Shown in pieces: positions 35,601-41,800 of a stretch of 64,000 bases of DNA. A model generated the notes under the pieces. The model was not told the DNA's origin, ran no database searches, and saw only the letters and a program-made list of their open reading frames with translations. The DNA comes from Nonomuraea indica (lineage in GTDB: Bacteria; Actinomycetota; Actinomycetes; Streptosporangiales; Streptosporangiaceae): the NCBI RefSeq assembly GCF_002850745.1, contig NZ_KZ559481.1, positions 16,841 to 80,840 of the forward strand, in the 5' to 3' direction. Position 1 is the stretch's first letter; each line of letters opens with the position of its first letter. Position numbers and translations under genes: made by a program.

Positions 35601-36080
35601 CGCGACGGCCTTGTCGTGGCCGGCGGCCGGGGACTGGATCAACGTGCCGTTCTGGACGCCGATGCCGCGGGCCGCGCCGGAGTTGTTGATGTCGAAGAAG
35701 TCGCCGTTGACGGCGGCGACGGCGCGGGCGCGCCGGGCGGGGCCCGACAGCGGCTCGGTCTTCGACACCTCGCCCGAGAACACGTAGTCGGCCCTGGCGC
35801 TGCCGAGGTCGGCGGTGACCGCGTCGGCGCGCAGCCAGCCGAGCGCGTCGTAGCGGTCGAAGGAGGTCAGGGAGACGCCGGGCGCGACGGGCCTGGTCGT
35901 CCTGGCGGTCTCCAGGTGCTCGCCGGCGGTCCCGGCGAGCAGGGTGGAGGGGGGCGGGTACGACGACGCGGTGGGCGCGTCCTCTGCGGGGGGCTTCGGG
36001 TCGGCCTGAGCGGGGGCGACGGCGCCTAACAGGAGCGCGGCCCCGGCGAGGGAGCCGGCCAGGGAACGGAGGGTCTGCAC
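32667..36080 (-). CDS. large secreted phosphodiester glycosidase (NAGPA) / calcineurin-like phosphoesterase fusion
   Basis: About 1137 residues. A signal peptide (VVQTLRSLAGSLAGAALLLGA, ending PAQA) is followed by a phosphodiester glycosidase domain of the NAGPA family (about 90-400; AVAAVNGDFFDI, NLDGGGSSTM). Then come immunoglobulin/bacterial-Ig-like and jelly-roll regions (about 450-760) and a metallophosphoesterase domain (about 775-1030) with MSDAQF, NGDLVDE, PGNHE and VVVFHVPPRDP. A further Ig-like domain ends the protein. It probably removes phosphate-linked sugars and phosphomonoesters from wall polymers such as teichoic acids; that is inference. The GTG at 36080 fits the signal peptide; upstream codons lie in A+T-rich DNA. 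No clear ribosome site, so the start is uncertain. Confidence 0.8.
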   Translation of the reverse strand: MQTLRSLAGSLAGAALLLGAVAPAQADPKPPAEDAPTASSYPPPSTLLAGTAGEHLETARTTRPVAPGVSLTSFDRYDALGWLRADAVTADLGSARADYVFSGEVSKTEPLSGPARRARAVAAVNGDFFDINNSGAARGIGVQNGTLIQSPAAGHDKAVAVTGDGIGRVLTMHFEGTATPAGGSPITLTQFNQLVQRDGVGLFTPLWGSHPRTRAVEGATAVTEVELAGGVVTQVRQAAGSGPIPAGTTVLLGRDAGATALAALRPGDRVEVAYRPKASDDREVKAAVGGNHVLVKDGVAQHSADPAAHPRTAVGFSADGRTMHLLTVDGRQADSRGVTLNELAAMMVELGAANALNLDGGGSSTMLAREPGQADVQVENSPSDGGERHVPNGLALFAPEGSGRLKGFWLETATDPARAPGAAPVAGGRPERVFPGLTRRLTAAGYDETYGPAKGAPIWRSSPAVHGVVRDGRFHALVPGRTTVTASRGTAKGTLDLTVLQPLQRLGTTADRVTLQGADGTAVFGVVGYDRNGNSAPIEPADLTLSYDRDLFEVTPSEHGSFTVKARRDTGSGLITAKAGGVTTAVPVTVGLEDKPIAGFDDAASWTFAAARATGSLSAVPGQNGGGLKLSYDFTQSTATRAAYASPPQQITVPGQAQAFGLWIHSSGKGEWPSLEFYDALGQSQILRGPYLTWTGWKYVEFAVPSGVNHPLRLRRFYVAETRADQKYTGEIVIDGLVAKVPPSVSAPPAVRIADPVVKPEVSAMPWRFAVMSDAQFVARDPDSDIVRNARRTLKEIRAAKPDFLIINGDLVDEASPEDFALAKRILDEELGGTLPYHYVPGNHEVMGGKIDNFRAVFGDTHTTFDHRGTRFVTLDTSRLTLRGGGFDQVALLRSRLDAAARDRGIGSVVVVFHVPPRDPTPGKGSQLGDRKEAALVESWLADFQRTTGKGAALIGAHVGTFHASRVDAVPAFVNGNSGKNPATAPNDGGFTGWSLWGVDPVTPQEAEHVRRNWFVDAPAWIGAQVRPHVDELTLTAPATLAAGTSAQVTAEVRQGSRTVPAAYPVSASWSGSPGLHVGSPRTAGPRHVAVLDPATGTLTGRREGQVTVAVTVNGVTRQAVVEVAAAAAEPAAKPAA

Positions 36081-36217
36081 GACCGAACTCAATCGCTCGT
36101 GGCTATAACTTTCAAGTCTTCGCAATGAACTAAAAGAAAACTTCAAGCGTGGGAGGCCGCGCCGGGCCCGTGACGTCGCGCATGCCTTTTCCCACCGGCT
36201 GGGCTATGGTCGGCCTC
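36081..36217. promoter_or_regulatory. A+T-rich divergent promoter region
   Basis: The 136 bp between the large phosphoesterase and the small exported protein contain the most A+T-rich run in this part of the window (about 36100-36145), with TTGCGA and TTATAG elements facing the phosphoesterase. Exact promoter boxes are not certain. Confidence 0.4.
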
Positions 36218-36592
36218 ATGACGAGGTCGTGGCGGCTGTGGCGGGCACCGGGAGGCTGCCTGGCCCATGCCGGCGTGCTCGGCCTCGTCCTGCTGAGCCT
36301 CCTGCTGGCCGGCTCCGCCCCCACCTCCTATGGCGGGCCCGCCCAGCGCGGCGCCCTGGCCGGCGACGCCTGGGTGCTCGGCGCCTGGGACACCCAGCTG
36401 TCGGGCACCCTGCCGCAGGCCGCGCCGAGCGGCCGCGAGCACCACGTGCTGTCCCTGTGGCCGGCGCCGCGCGGCGAGCAGGCCGGGCATCCCCCGGCGG
36501 GACCGGCCCGGAGCCTCGCGCCCGTCGGTCCGCGTGACCCGCAGCAGGTCGGTCATCGCGCCCCGGGCTCGCGCAGCCCGCCGCTGATCTAG
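36218..36592 (+). CDS. hypothetical small exported protein
   Basis: A 124-residue protein of unknown function. ATG 36218 gives a signal peptide or single anchor (HAGVLGLVLLSLLLAG, about 15-32), then a Gly/Pro/Ser-rich tail with no recognisable domain. TATGGT lies about 13 bases before the ATG, so a nearly leaderless transcript is possible; ATG 36206 is an alternative start. Codon bias supports coding through about residue 90. Confidence 0.5.
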   Translation: MTRSWRLWRAPGGCLAHAGVLGLVLLSLLLAGSAPTSYGGPAQRGALAGDAWVLGAWDTQLSGTLPQAAPSGREHHVLSLWPAPRGEQAGHPPAGPARSLAPVGPRDPQQVGHRAPGSRSPPLI

Positions 36593-36705
36593 CCGTTCCT
36601 CTCCGCACCCGCCCGCGGGACACCCGCCGGCGGGCCTTCTCGCGTGCCCATCCGCGCACGCGGGCGCTCGATCAGCGACTTCACCGTCCAGAAAGGACGT
36701 TCAGC

Positions 36706-37047
36706 ATGACCGGCACCACCGGCGGAGCCCACCTCAGCAGCGTGCAGGCCCAGACCCTGCGCCAGGAGCTGGAGGAGCAGCTCGCCTGGCGCAGCAGCCA
36801 GCTGCTCAACCTGCAGGCCGCGGCCCGGGACGCGCGCGGGGCGGACGACACCTGGCAGGAGTTGCTCGCCTCCATCACCGCCGCCGACCGCGCGGTCGCC
36901 GAACTGCGGCAGGCCCTCGACCGGCTGGAGGAGGGCGACTACGGCCGCTGCGCGCACTGCGCGTCGGTGATCCCGTTCGAACGGCTCAAGATCCGGCCGC
37001 TGGCCCGCTACTGCATCGACTGCCAGCGCCGGCACGAGGCCGCCTGA
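36706..37047 (+). CDS. TraR/DksA-type C4 zinc finger protein
   Basis: A 113-residue protein. Residues about 10-75 form a helical hairpin and residues 82-106 a four-cysteine zinc finger (CAHC at 82-85, CIDC at 103-106) as in DksA/TraR proteins, which enter the RNA polymerase secondary channel. YGRCAHCASVIPFERLKIRP is a standard family signature. Whether it modulates transcription with ppGpp, as DksA does in proteobacteria, is unknown in actinobacteria. Ribosome site AAAGGA. Convergent with the membrane protein gene across a strong hairpin. Confidence 0.88.
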   Translation: MTGTTGGAHLSSVQAQTLRQELEEQLAWRSSQLLNLQAAARDARGADDTWQELLASITAADRAVAELRQALDRLEEGDYGRCAHCASVIPFERLKIRPLARYCIDCQRRHEAA

Positions 37048-37053
37048 CCTGCG

Positions 37054-37087
37054 GGGAACGGGGCGGCGGGCCCGCCGTCCCGTTCCC
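37054..37087. terminator. long near-perfect hairpin between convergent genes
   Basis: GGGAACGGG pairs with CCCGTTCCC, and the inner GCGGCGGGC/GCCCGCCGT extends the stem to about 16 bp. It fills the 49-bp gap between the zinc-finger and membrane protein genes; likely bidirectional terminator. Confidence 0.75.
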
Positions 37088-37096
37088 GCTGCCCGG

Positions 37097-39241
37097 CTAC
37101 GCGTGCCGGGCGACGGGGTCGCCGTGCCGCTCCGGCCGGGCGGCCTCGGCGGGCTCCTGCTGCCCGGACGCGGACTTCAGCCCCGCGTACAGGACCAGGG
37201 GGACGGCCAGCGCCACGGCCATGGACAGCACTGCGGTGCCGGAGTCGTTCACCAGCATGCCGACCACGCCGCTGACCAGCGCGCCGATGAGGCCGGCGCG
37301 CAGCATCGGCGCCCGCGCGAACGCCTGCGGGAGCAGGCCGGCGCTGGCCTGGCCGGGCCGCAGCAGCGCGAAGACCAGGAACGCCAGGCCGACGATGACG
37401 ATCGGCATGAGGTTGGGCGAGAGCATGGTGTTGAGCATGGCGCCCAGCTTGCGGCCGATCATCGGCAGGAACGTGCCGTCGATCACCTGGCCGACGAACC
37501 TGCCCAGGTGCGTCTGCGAGGCGGGCGGGCGCTGGAAGTCGAGCACCGCGATGACCGACACCGCCACCCCGCCCAGCACGCAGAACGCGCCGAGCTTCAG
37601 CACCGACACCTTCCGGCCCGCCACGAGCAGCGCCGTGACGGCGATGCCGGGCACGAACGCGATCACGCCGCCGAAGTCGCTGCCCACGCCGGGCCAGCCG
37701 GCCAGCAGCATCGCCGCCACGCCGAGACCGGCGACGAGGCCCACCGCGACCCGGCCACGCCCGCGGCGGACCAGGTGGTCGGCGGCTATCGCGGTGCCCA
37801 TGAGCACGGCGGTGGCGAGCAGCGCGAACGGGATGTTGGCCAGCCCGTAGTAGCGCCCGCCGACCACCGCGGTGTAGCCCATCAGGCTGTTGAACTGCAG
37901 CGTCGTTCCGGTGAGCAGGTCGGCGACGAGGGCGGCTGCGGTCACCCCGGCGACCACGGCGGGCGGCCCCAGAGGGTGGCGACGCCACGGCCCGGCCATG
38001 GCGAGCGTCACGACCACCGCCGCCAGCGCGAGGACTCCCGCGACGAGCGTCGCGACCGGCTGCCCGGCGTGCACCCACGGCAGCAGGTTGACGAGGTAGG
38101 TCGAGACGGGGATGGAGGCGATGCCGAGCGCGGCCACGCCCACGGCGAGCGGCCGCCTGCTCCGCGACAGCAGCAGGTAGGCGGTGGCGTAGAAGGCGAC
38201 CTGGACGATGGCGAACCCGGTGAAGAACACCCCGGTCGTGGAGCGCACGCTGGTGCCCGCCAGGTCCGAGCGGCGCAGGTGCGCGGCGGCCTCCGCCAGC
38301 GGCAGCACCTCGCCGGGCGCCCACCGCACGCCGATGACGGTCGACGGCACGGGCACACCGGCCGAGGTCAGCAGGGTGGCGGTGAGGTCGGGCAGGACCG
38401 TGATGTCGTCGCGCCGGGTCGAGGTGGTGCCGAGCAGCGCGCCGGCGACCTCCGCCCGCTTCCACATGACGACCCTGAGATGCGGCACGCTGCCGTGGTC
38501 GCCGATCCCGGTCAGCAGCACCTCGGCGTCGGCGGGGATTCTGGCGAGCGCCTCCCCCACCTCGGCGTCGGCCGCTCGCACCGCCTCGCGCCGCCGCTCG
38601 GGCGTGAGCAGCTCGGGCTCCTGGGGCAGGCTGCCGCCGGCCACGTACGGGCTGATCAGCTCGTCCACGTCGACGGCCAGCACGCGGCAGCGCGACCAGT
38701 CGGCCAGCGCGGCAGGCTCCGGCGCGTACAGGTCCACCTTGCCTGTCCGGTCGGCCAGTGCGAGCGCCGCTCCCCTGCCGACGGCGGCGGTGCACTGGCC
38801 GGCGTCGCGCAGGGCCTGTCCGAGCGTGCCCACGTAGGTGCCGTCACGCCGGGCGAGCAGGTCCTGGAATCCCGGCACCACGGCGCCCGCGCCCCGCGCC
38901 TCGGGCACCGGGGGCAGCGCGCACCCGTGGCCGTAGGCGGAGCGGACGCCGGCGGAGACGGTCATCCAGCCGTCGAACGGGCAGGCGACCGTGCCGACCG
39001 TCTTCACCGAGACCGACCCGAGCCCGCTCTGACCTGCCAGCCGCCACAGGTGGGGCGTGGTGTCCGGGCCGAGGTCGTCCCAGTGCAGGCCGGGCACGCC
39101 GATGAGCGCCACCCGCCCGGCGGCCGTGCCCCCGGTGGCCCCGGTGTCGCCAGTGCTCACGGTGCCCCCGGCGGCCTGCGCCGTGGCGGGCAGTGTCCAC
39201 CACAGCGCCGACGTGACCAGGAGCAATAGTGCCCACCTCAC
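37097..39241 (-). CDS. membrane protein with extracellular alkaline-phosphatase-like domain
   Basis: A 714-residue protein. A GTG at 39241 gives a signal helix (VRWALLLLVTSALWWTLPATAQA). Residues about 45-310 outside the membrane resemble an alkaline-phosphatase/sulfatase-fold domain (RVALIGVPGLHWDDLGPDTTP, GVRSAYGHGC, LLTGIGDHG), though canonical metal ligands are not all obvious. About ten helices follow (about 330-700). Similar proteins occur widely in actinobacteria without an assigned function; a wall-polymer or lipid head-group transferase is conceivable. It is divergent from the conserved hypothetical at 39587. Confidence 0.7.
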   Translation of the reverse strand: MRWALLLLVTSALWWTLPATAQAAGGTVSTGDTGATGGTAAGRVALIGVPGLHWDDLGPDTTPHLWRLAGQSGLGSVSVKTVGTVACPFDGWMTVSAGVRSAYGHGCALPPVPEARGAGAVVPGFQDLLARRDGTYVGTLGQALRDAGQCTAAVGRGAALALADRTGKVDLYAPEPAALADWSRCRVLAVDVDELISPYVAGGSLPQEPELLTPERRREAVRAADAEVGEALARIPADAEVLLTGIGDHGSVPHLRVVMWKRAEVAGALLGTTSTRRDDITVLPDLTATLLTSAGVPVPSTVIGVRWAPGEVLPLAEAAAHLRRSDLAGTSVRSTTGVFFTGFAIVQVAFYATAYLLLSRSRRPLAVGVAALGIASIPVSTYLVNLLPWVHAGQPVATLVAGVLALAAVVVTLAMAGPWRRHPLGPPAVVAGVTAAALVADLLTGTTLQFNSLMGYTAVVGGRYYGLANIPFALLATAVLMGTAIAADHLVRRGRGRVAVGLVAGLGVAAMLLAGWPGVGSDFGGVIAFVPGIAVTALLVAGRKVSVLKLGAFCVLGGVAVSVIAVLDFQRPPASQTHLGRFVGQVIDGTFLPMIGRKLGAMLNTMLSPNLMPIVIVGLAFLVFALLRPGQASAGLLPQAFARAPMLRAGLIGALVSGVVGMLVNDSGTAVLSMAVALAVPLVLYAGLKSASGQQEPAEAARPERHGDPVARHA

Positions 39242-39586
39242 CGCAGGCCCCCATCCGGATGAGGAGCGCCGCGCGACGTCACATCCTGGACCCGCGCGGC
39301 GCTCGAATACGAGAATCGCTCGGCAACCTAGCACGCGCCCGTCGTCGTACGCTGCCTTCTCGATCACACCGCGATCACACCGTTCGTCAGGCGATGGGGG
39401 TCATCCCGTACGGGTGGTGCCCGGCGGCGGGAACGGCGGCGATTCGTGATCTCCACGCCGGGGAGCTCCAGGGAGAGTAGCCAGGTCATAGCCGTCCAAC
39501 CCCGCACAAGAGGCGTCACATCACTGGCGTTGGCGCGATCGGCGGCGCAGACTGAAGAGACGGCGATCCGTCGAGTGGGAGCACCC
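39242..39586. promoter_or_regulatory. 345-bp divergent upstream region, no gene seen
   Basis: Contains no supported gene. Visible elements are a CGATCACACC direct repeat (two copies, about 39360-39380), the palindrome CCCGTACGGG near 39407, and a GGGAG ribosome site for the downstream GTG. Promoters for both directions are expected but not clearly identified. Confidence 0.3.
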
Positions 39587-40345
39587 GTGGACAACTACCT
39601 TGAGCACATGCCGGTCCTGTCCCGAGGAAGGCACCGTAACCCGAAGCGTGGTGCCTGCTTCATGGAACTGGCTTCCTACCTCGCCGGCGAGCGGTGGAGC
39701 GACCACCCGGCCTGCACGCACCCGCTGCTGGCCGCGCTCGCCCGCCTGGTCAACGACAACACCGATGACGACAACCGGGGCAAGCTGATCGGGCTCGTCC
39801 CGTCGATCATCGGGCTGGCGGGCGACGACCTGCGCATCGACGCCCGCATCGCGCTGCGCTGCGCGACGACCGCGCTCCCGGTGGCCGCGGCCGAGCGGCA
39901 GCTCGCCCTGGCGGTGTCCGTCCTGGCCGCCGAGGAGATGCTGTGCCGGCTCGACGGCGCGCCGGCGGGCCGGCTGAGCGAGCGCAGCCGCTGGGCGATG
40001 GAGCAGGTGCCGCTCGCGGCCGAGCAGGCCCGGCGGTTCAGCAAGGCGGCCCGGATCACGGAGAAGGGCTTCCGCCGGTACGCCGCGCCGAACGCGGTGC
40101 AGCTGTCGGTGGTGGGCATCGTCCAGGCCTGCATCCCGGATCCGGACGCGCTGCTGCGCGAGCTGCTGACGGCGGCGATCGCCGACTGCGCCGAGCTGGT
40201 CCACGGCGTCAGGCCCGGCGACCGCGCGGCCGCCACGCCGGACGCCACGCCGGACGCCGCCGCAGGCACGGCCGAGCAGGGCCAGGGAGTGCCGGAACCG
40301 TCCCCCTGGCACCCGGCGCCCGGTTCGTCCCCGGCCCGCACCTGA
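39587..40345 (+). CDS. conserved actinobacterial hypothetical protein
   Basis: A 252-residue soluble, largely helical protein of unknown function. The opening PVLSRGRHRNPKRGACFMEL and YLAGERWSDHPACTHPLL are sharply conserved-looking motifs, with cysteines and histidines that could bind a metal. The C-terminal 45 residues are Ala/Pro-rich and probably disordered. GTG 39587 is chosen for its GGGAG site; the upstream open frame lacks coding character. Confidence 0.65.
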   Translation: MDNYLEHMPVLSRGRHRNPKRGACFMELASYLAGERWSDHPACTHPLLAALARLVNDNTDDDNRGKLIGLVPSIIGLAGDDLRIDARIALRCATTALPVAAAERQLALAVSVLAAEEMLCRLDGAPAGRLSERSRWAMEQVPLAAEQARRFSKAARITEKGFRRYAAPNAVQLSVVGIVQACIPDPDALLRELLTAAIADCAELVHGVRPGDRAAATPDATPDAAAGTAEQGQGVPEPSPWHPAPGSSPART

Positions 40346-40373
40346 CCGACCGCCCGGCAGCCCGGACCCGGCA

Positions 40374-40391
40374 CCGCCCGGGCCCGGGCGG
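40374..40391 (+). terminator. 18-bp perfect palindrome after the hypothetical gene
   Basis: CCGCCCGGGCCCGGGCGG is fully self-complementary and lies 29 bp past the stop codon of the preceding gene. Probably a terminator; a tight hairpin loop would be needed. Confidence 0.45.
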
Positions 40392-40637
40392 GCACTCGCA
40401 GGGTGAATCCGGTCACTTTGGTGGCCCTTACCCGCGCGGGGGCCCGCACCCCCTTGTGCGCTTGTGATCCCGGGGAGCTCCGGTCGCCGCGCCCACCCAC
40501 CCCGGCGATCACGAGCCGGGTCGCCGTCCTGTGACCTGGCCCTCCACTCCCCGTACGGCATTCTCTCCACCGGCTCGGAACGTCCCCGGAGAGCCCGCAC
40601 GCACGTTCGGAACGCCGTGTCACAAAAGAGCGAAACC

Positions 40638-40656
40638 GCAGGTCAGGCAAGCCTCT
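40638..40656. promoter_or_regulatory. IdeR/DmdR-like iron box upstream of the VIT1 gene
   Basis: The core AGGTCAGGCAAGCCT (40640-40654) matches 12 of 15 positions of the actinobacterial iron-box core AGGTTAGGCTAACCT. It ends 6 bp before the -35 element of the downstream gene. A DtxR-family site just upstream of -35 is where an activator, rather than a repressor, would sit, as known for IdeR at bacterioferritin genes. Confidence 0.6.
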
Positions 40657-40662
40657 CCTTCG

Positions 40663-40691
40663 TTGCGACTGTCCCGACATATGCCTAGATT
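40663..40691 (+). promoter_or_regulatory. sigma-70-type promoter of the VIT1 gene
   Basis: TTGCGA (40663-40668) and TAGATT (40686-40691) are separated by 17 bp, a near-ideal housekeeping promoter for this genome. The start of transcription would be at about 40698, giving a leader of about 28 nt with GGGAGG at 40713-40718. Confidence 0.65.
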
Positions 40692-40725
40692 TCAGTAGAA
40701 GGCATGATCTATGGGAGGCGCTTTC

Positions 40726-41448
40726 ATGACCATCGAGCTTGTCCAGCCCCACTCTGCGGAGCAGCACCACACGCACCGGGACGTGACCGGCGGCTGGTTG
40801 CGCCCGGCGGTCTTCGGCGCGATGGACGGCCTGGTCTCCAACTTCGCGCTGATCGCCGGCGTGGTGGGCGCCGCGGGCGCCGGTCGCGGAGCGGTGCTGG
40901 CGGGGTTCGCCGGTCTGGTGGCCGGGGCGTGCTCGATGGCGGCGGGCGAGTACACGTCCGTGAAGTCGCAGACGGAGCTGATGCGCGCCGAGATCGCGGT
41001 GGAACGCCGCGAACTGGCCCGCAACCCCGAGGGTGAGCAGGCCGAGCTGGCGGCCCTGTACCGGTCCCGCGGGCTCGACCCCGACCTGGCGCAGCGGGTC
41101 GCGGCGGGGCTGTCGGCGGACCCGGAGCAGGCGCTGCGCGTGCACGTGCGCGAGGAGCTCGGCGTCGATCCCGACGACCTGCCCTCCCCCTACCTGGCGG
41201 CCGCGTCGTCGTTCGGCGCGTTCTCGGCGGGGGCGCTGGTGCCGCTGGTGCCGTTCCTGTTCGGGGCGTCGGGGCTGGTGGTGGCGCTGGTGCTGAGCGT
41301 GGTGGCGCTGTTCGTCTTCGGCGCGGTGGTGGCGCGGATGACGGCCCGGCCGTGGTGGCTGGGCGGGCTGCGTCAGCTCGGGCTGGGCGTGGGCGCCGCG
41401 GCGGTGACGTTCGGCATCGGCCACGTGCTCGGCGTCACCGTCGCCTGA
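40726..41448 (+). CDS. VIT1/CCC1 family iron/manganese transporter
   Basis: A 240-residue membrane protein that in this family moves Fe2+ or Mn2+ out of the cytoplasm. ATG 40726 (MTIELVQPHS) is the start because GGGAGG lies 7 bases upstream; the earlier ATG at 40711 would overlap that site. Helices at about 28-50, 52-75, 155-180, 183-205 and 213-238 enclose a cytoplasmic metal-binding domain rich in Glu (VERRELARNPEGEQAEL). FGAMDGLVSNFALIAGV and AGACSMAAGEYTSVKSQ are family signatures. The iron box upstream suggests iron-dependent control. A perfect intrinsic terminator follows. Confidence 0.9.
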   Translation: MTIELVQPHSAEQHHTHRDVTGGWLRPAVFGAMDGLVSNFALIAGVVGAAGAGRGAVLAGFAGLVAGACSMAAGEYTSVKSQTELMRAEIAVERRELARNPEGEQAELAALYRSRGLDPDLAQRVAAGLSADPEQALRVHVREELGVDPDDLPSPYLAAASSFGAFSAGALVPLVPFLFGASGLVVALVLSVVALFVFGAVVARMTARPWWLGGLRQLGLGVGAAAVTFGIGHVLGVTVA

Positions 41449-41510
41449 CCCGCGGCGACTGGCGGCCGATTCGGCTGATCCGGTAGGTCCGCGGCGGGCG
41501 GCGGGAAGTC

Positions 41511-41541
41511 ATGGCGAGGAGGTCGGCCTCCTCGCCATTTT
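41511..41541 (+). terminator. perfect intrinsic terminator after the VIT1 gene
   Basis: A 12-bp perfect stem (ATGGCGAGGAGG/CCTCCTCGCCAT) with a TCGG tetraloop followed by TTT. This is the clearest intrinsic terminator in the window and isolates the VIT1 gene from rph. Confidence 0.9.
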
Positions 41542-41559
41542 CAGGTTATAGCGCGCTGG

Positions 41560-41578
41560 GGGGCTTGCGGCAAGGCCC
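41560..41578. promoter_or_regulatory. rifamycin-associated element (RAE) upstream of rph
   Basis: GGGGCTTGCGGCAAGGCCC is, as I remember it, identical to the 19-bp rifamycin-associated element that makes rph, helR and other resistance genes inducible by rifampicin in actinomycetes. It is an inverted repeat (GGGGCTTGC/GCAAGGCCC). A TTATAG -10-like hexamer lies just before it at 41545-41550. The gap to the rph ATG is about 220 bp and holds no supported gene. Confidence 0.8.
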
Positions 41579-41800
41579 GGCTCCTGCCGCAGAATCGTCG
41601 GCCGAGGCCAGGACCTGCGAACGGGGATTCGACGTGTGTGTGTCGTTGTCGATGTACGGGGGACGCGGTGGCGTCGGACCGGCGGGGACCGGCGGAGCGG
41701 CGGGCCGGCTCATCGGGGAGAAAAGGCCGTGCCCGACGGCACCGGTGACCCGACCGGCCGGCGCAGCGCGACGAGGCACCGCCGGCGCGGGGGTGTCGCG

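Noticed and set aside
41636..41800. Earlier start for rph within the long open frame
   Set aside because: Upstream residues are Arg/Gly-rich without homology, and ATG 41801 puts the catalytic histidine at position 825 as in the characterised enzyme.
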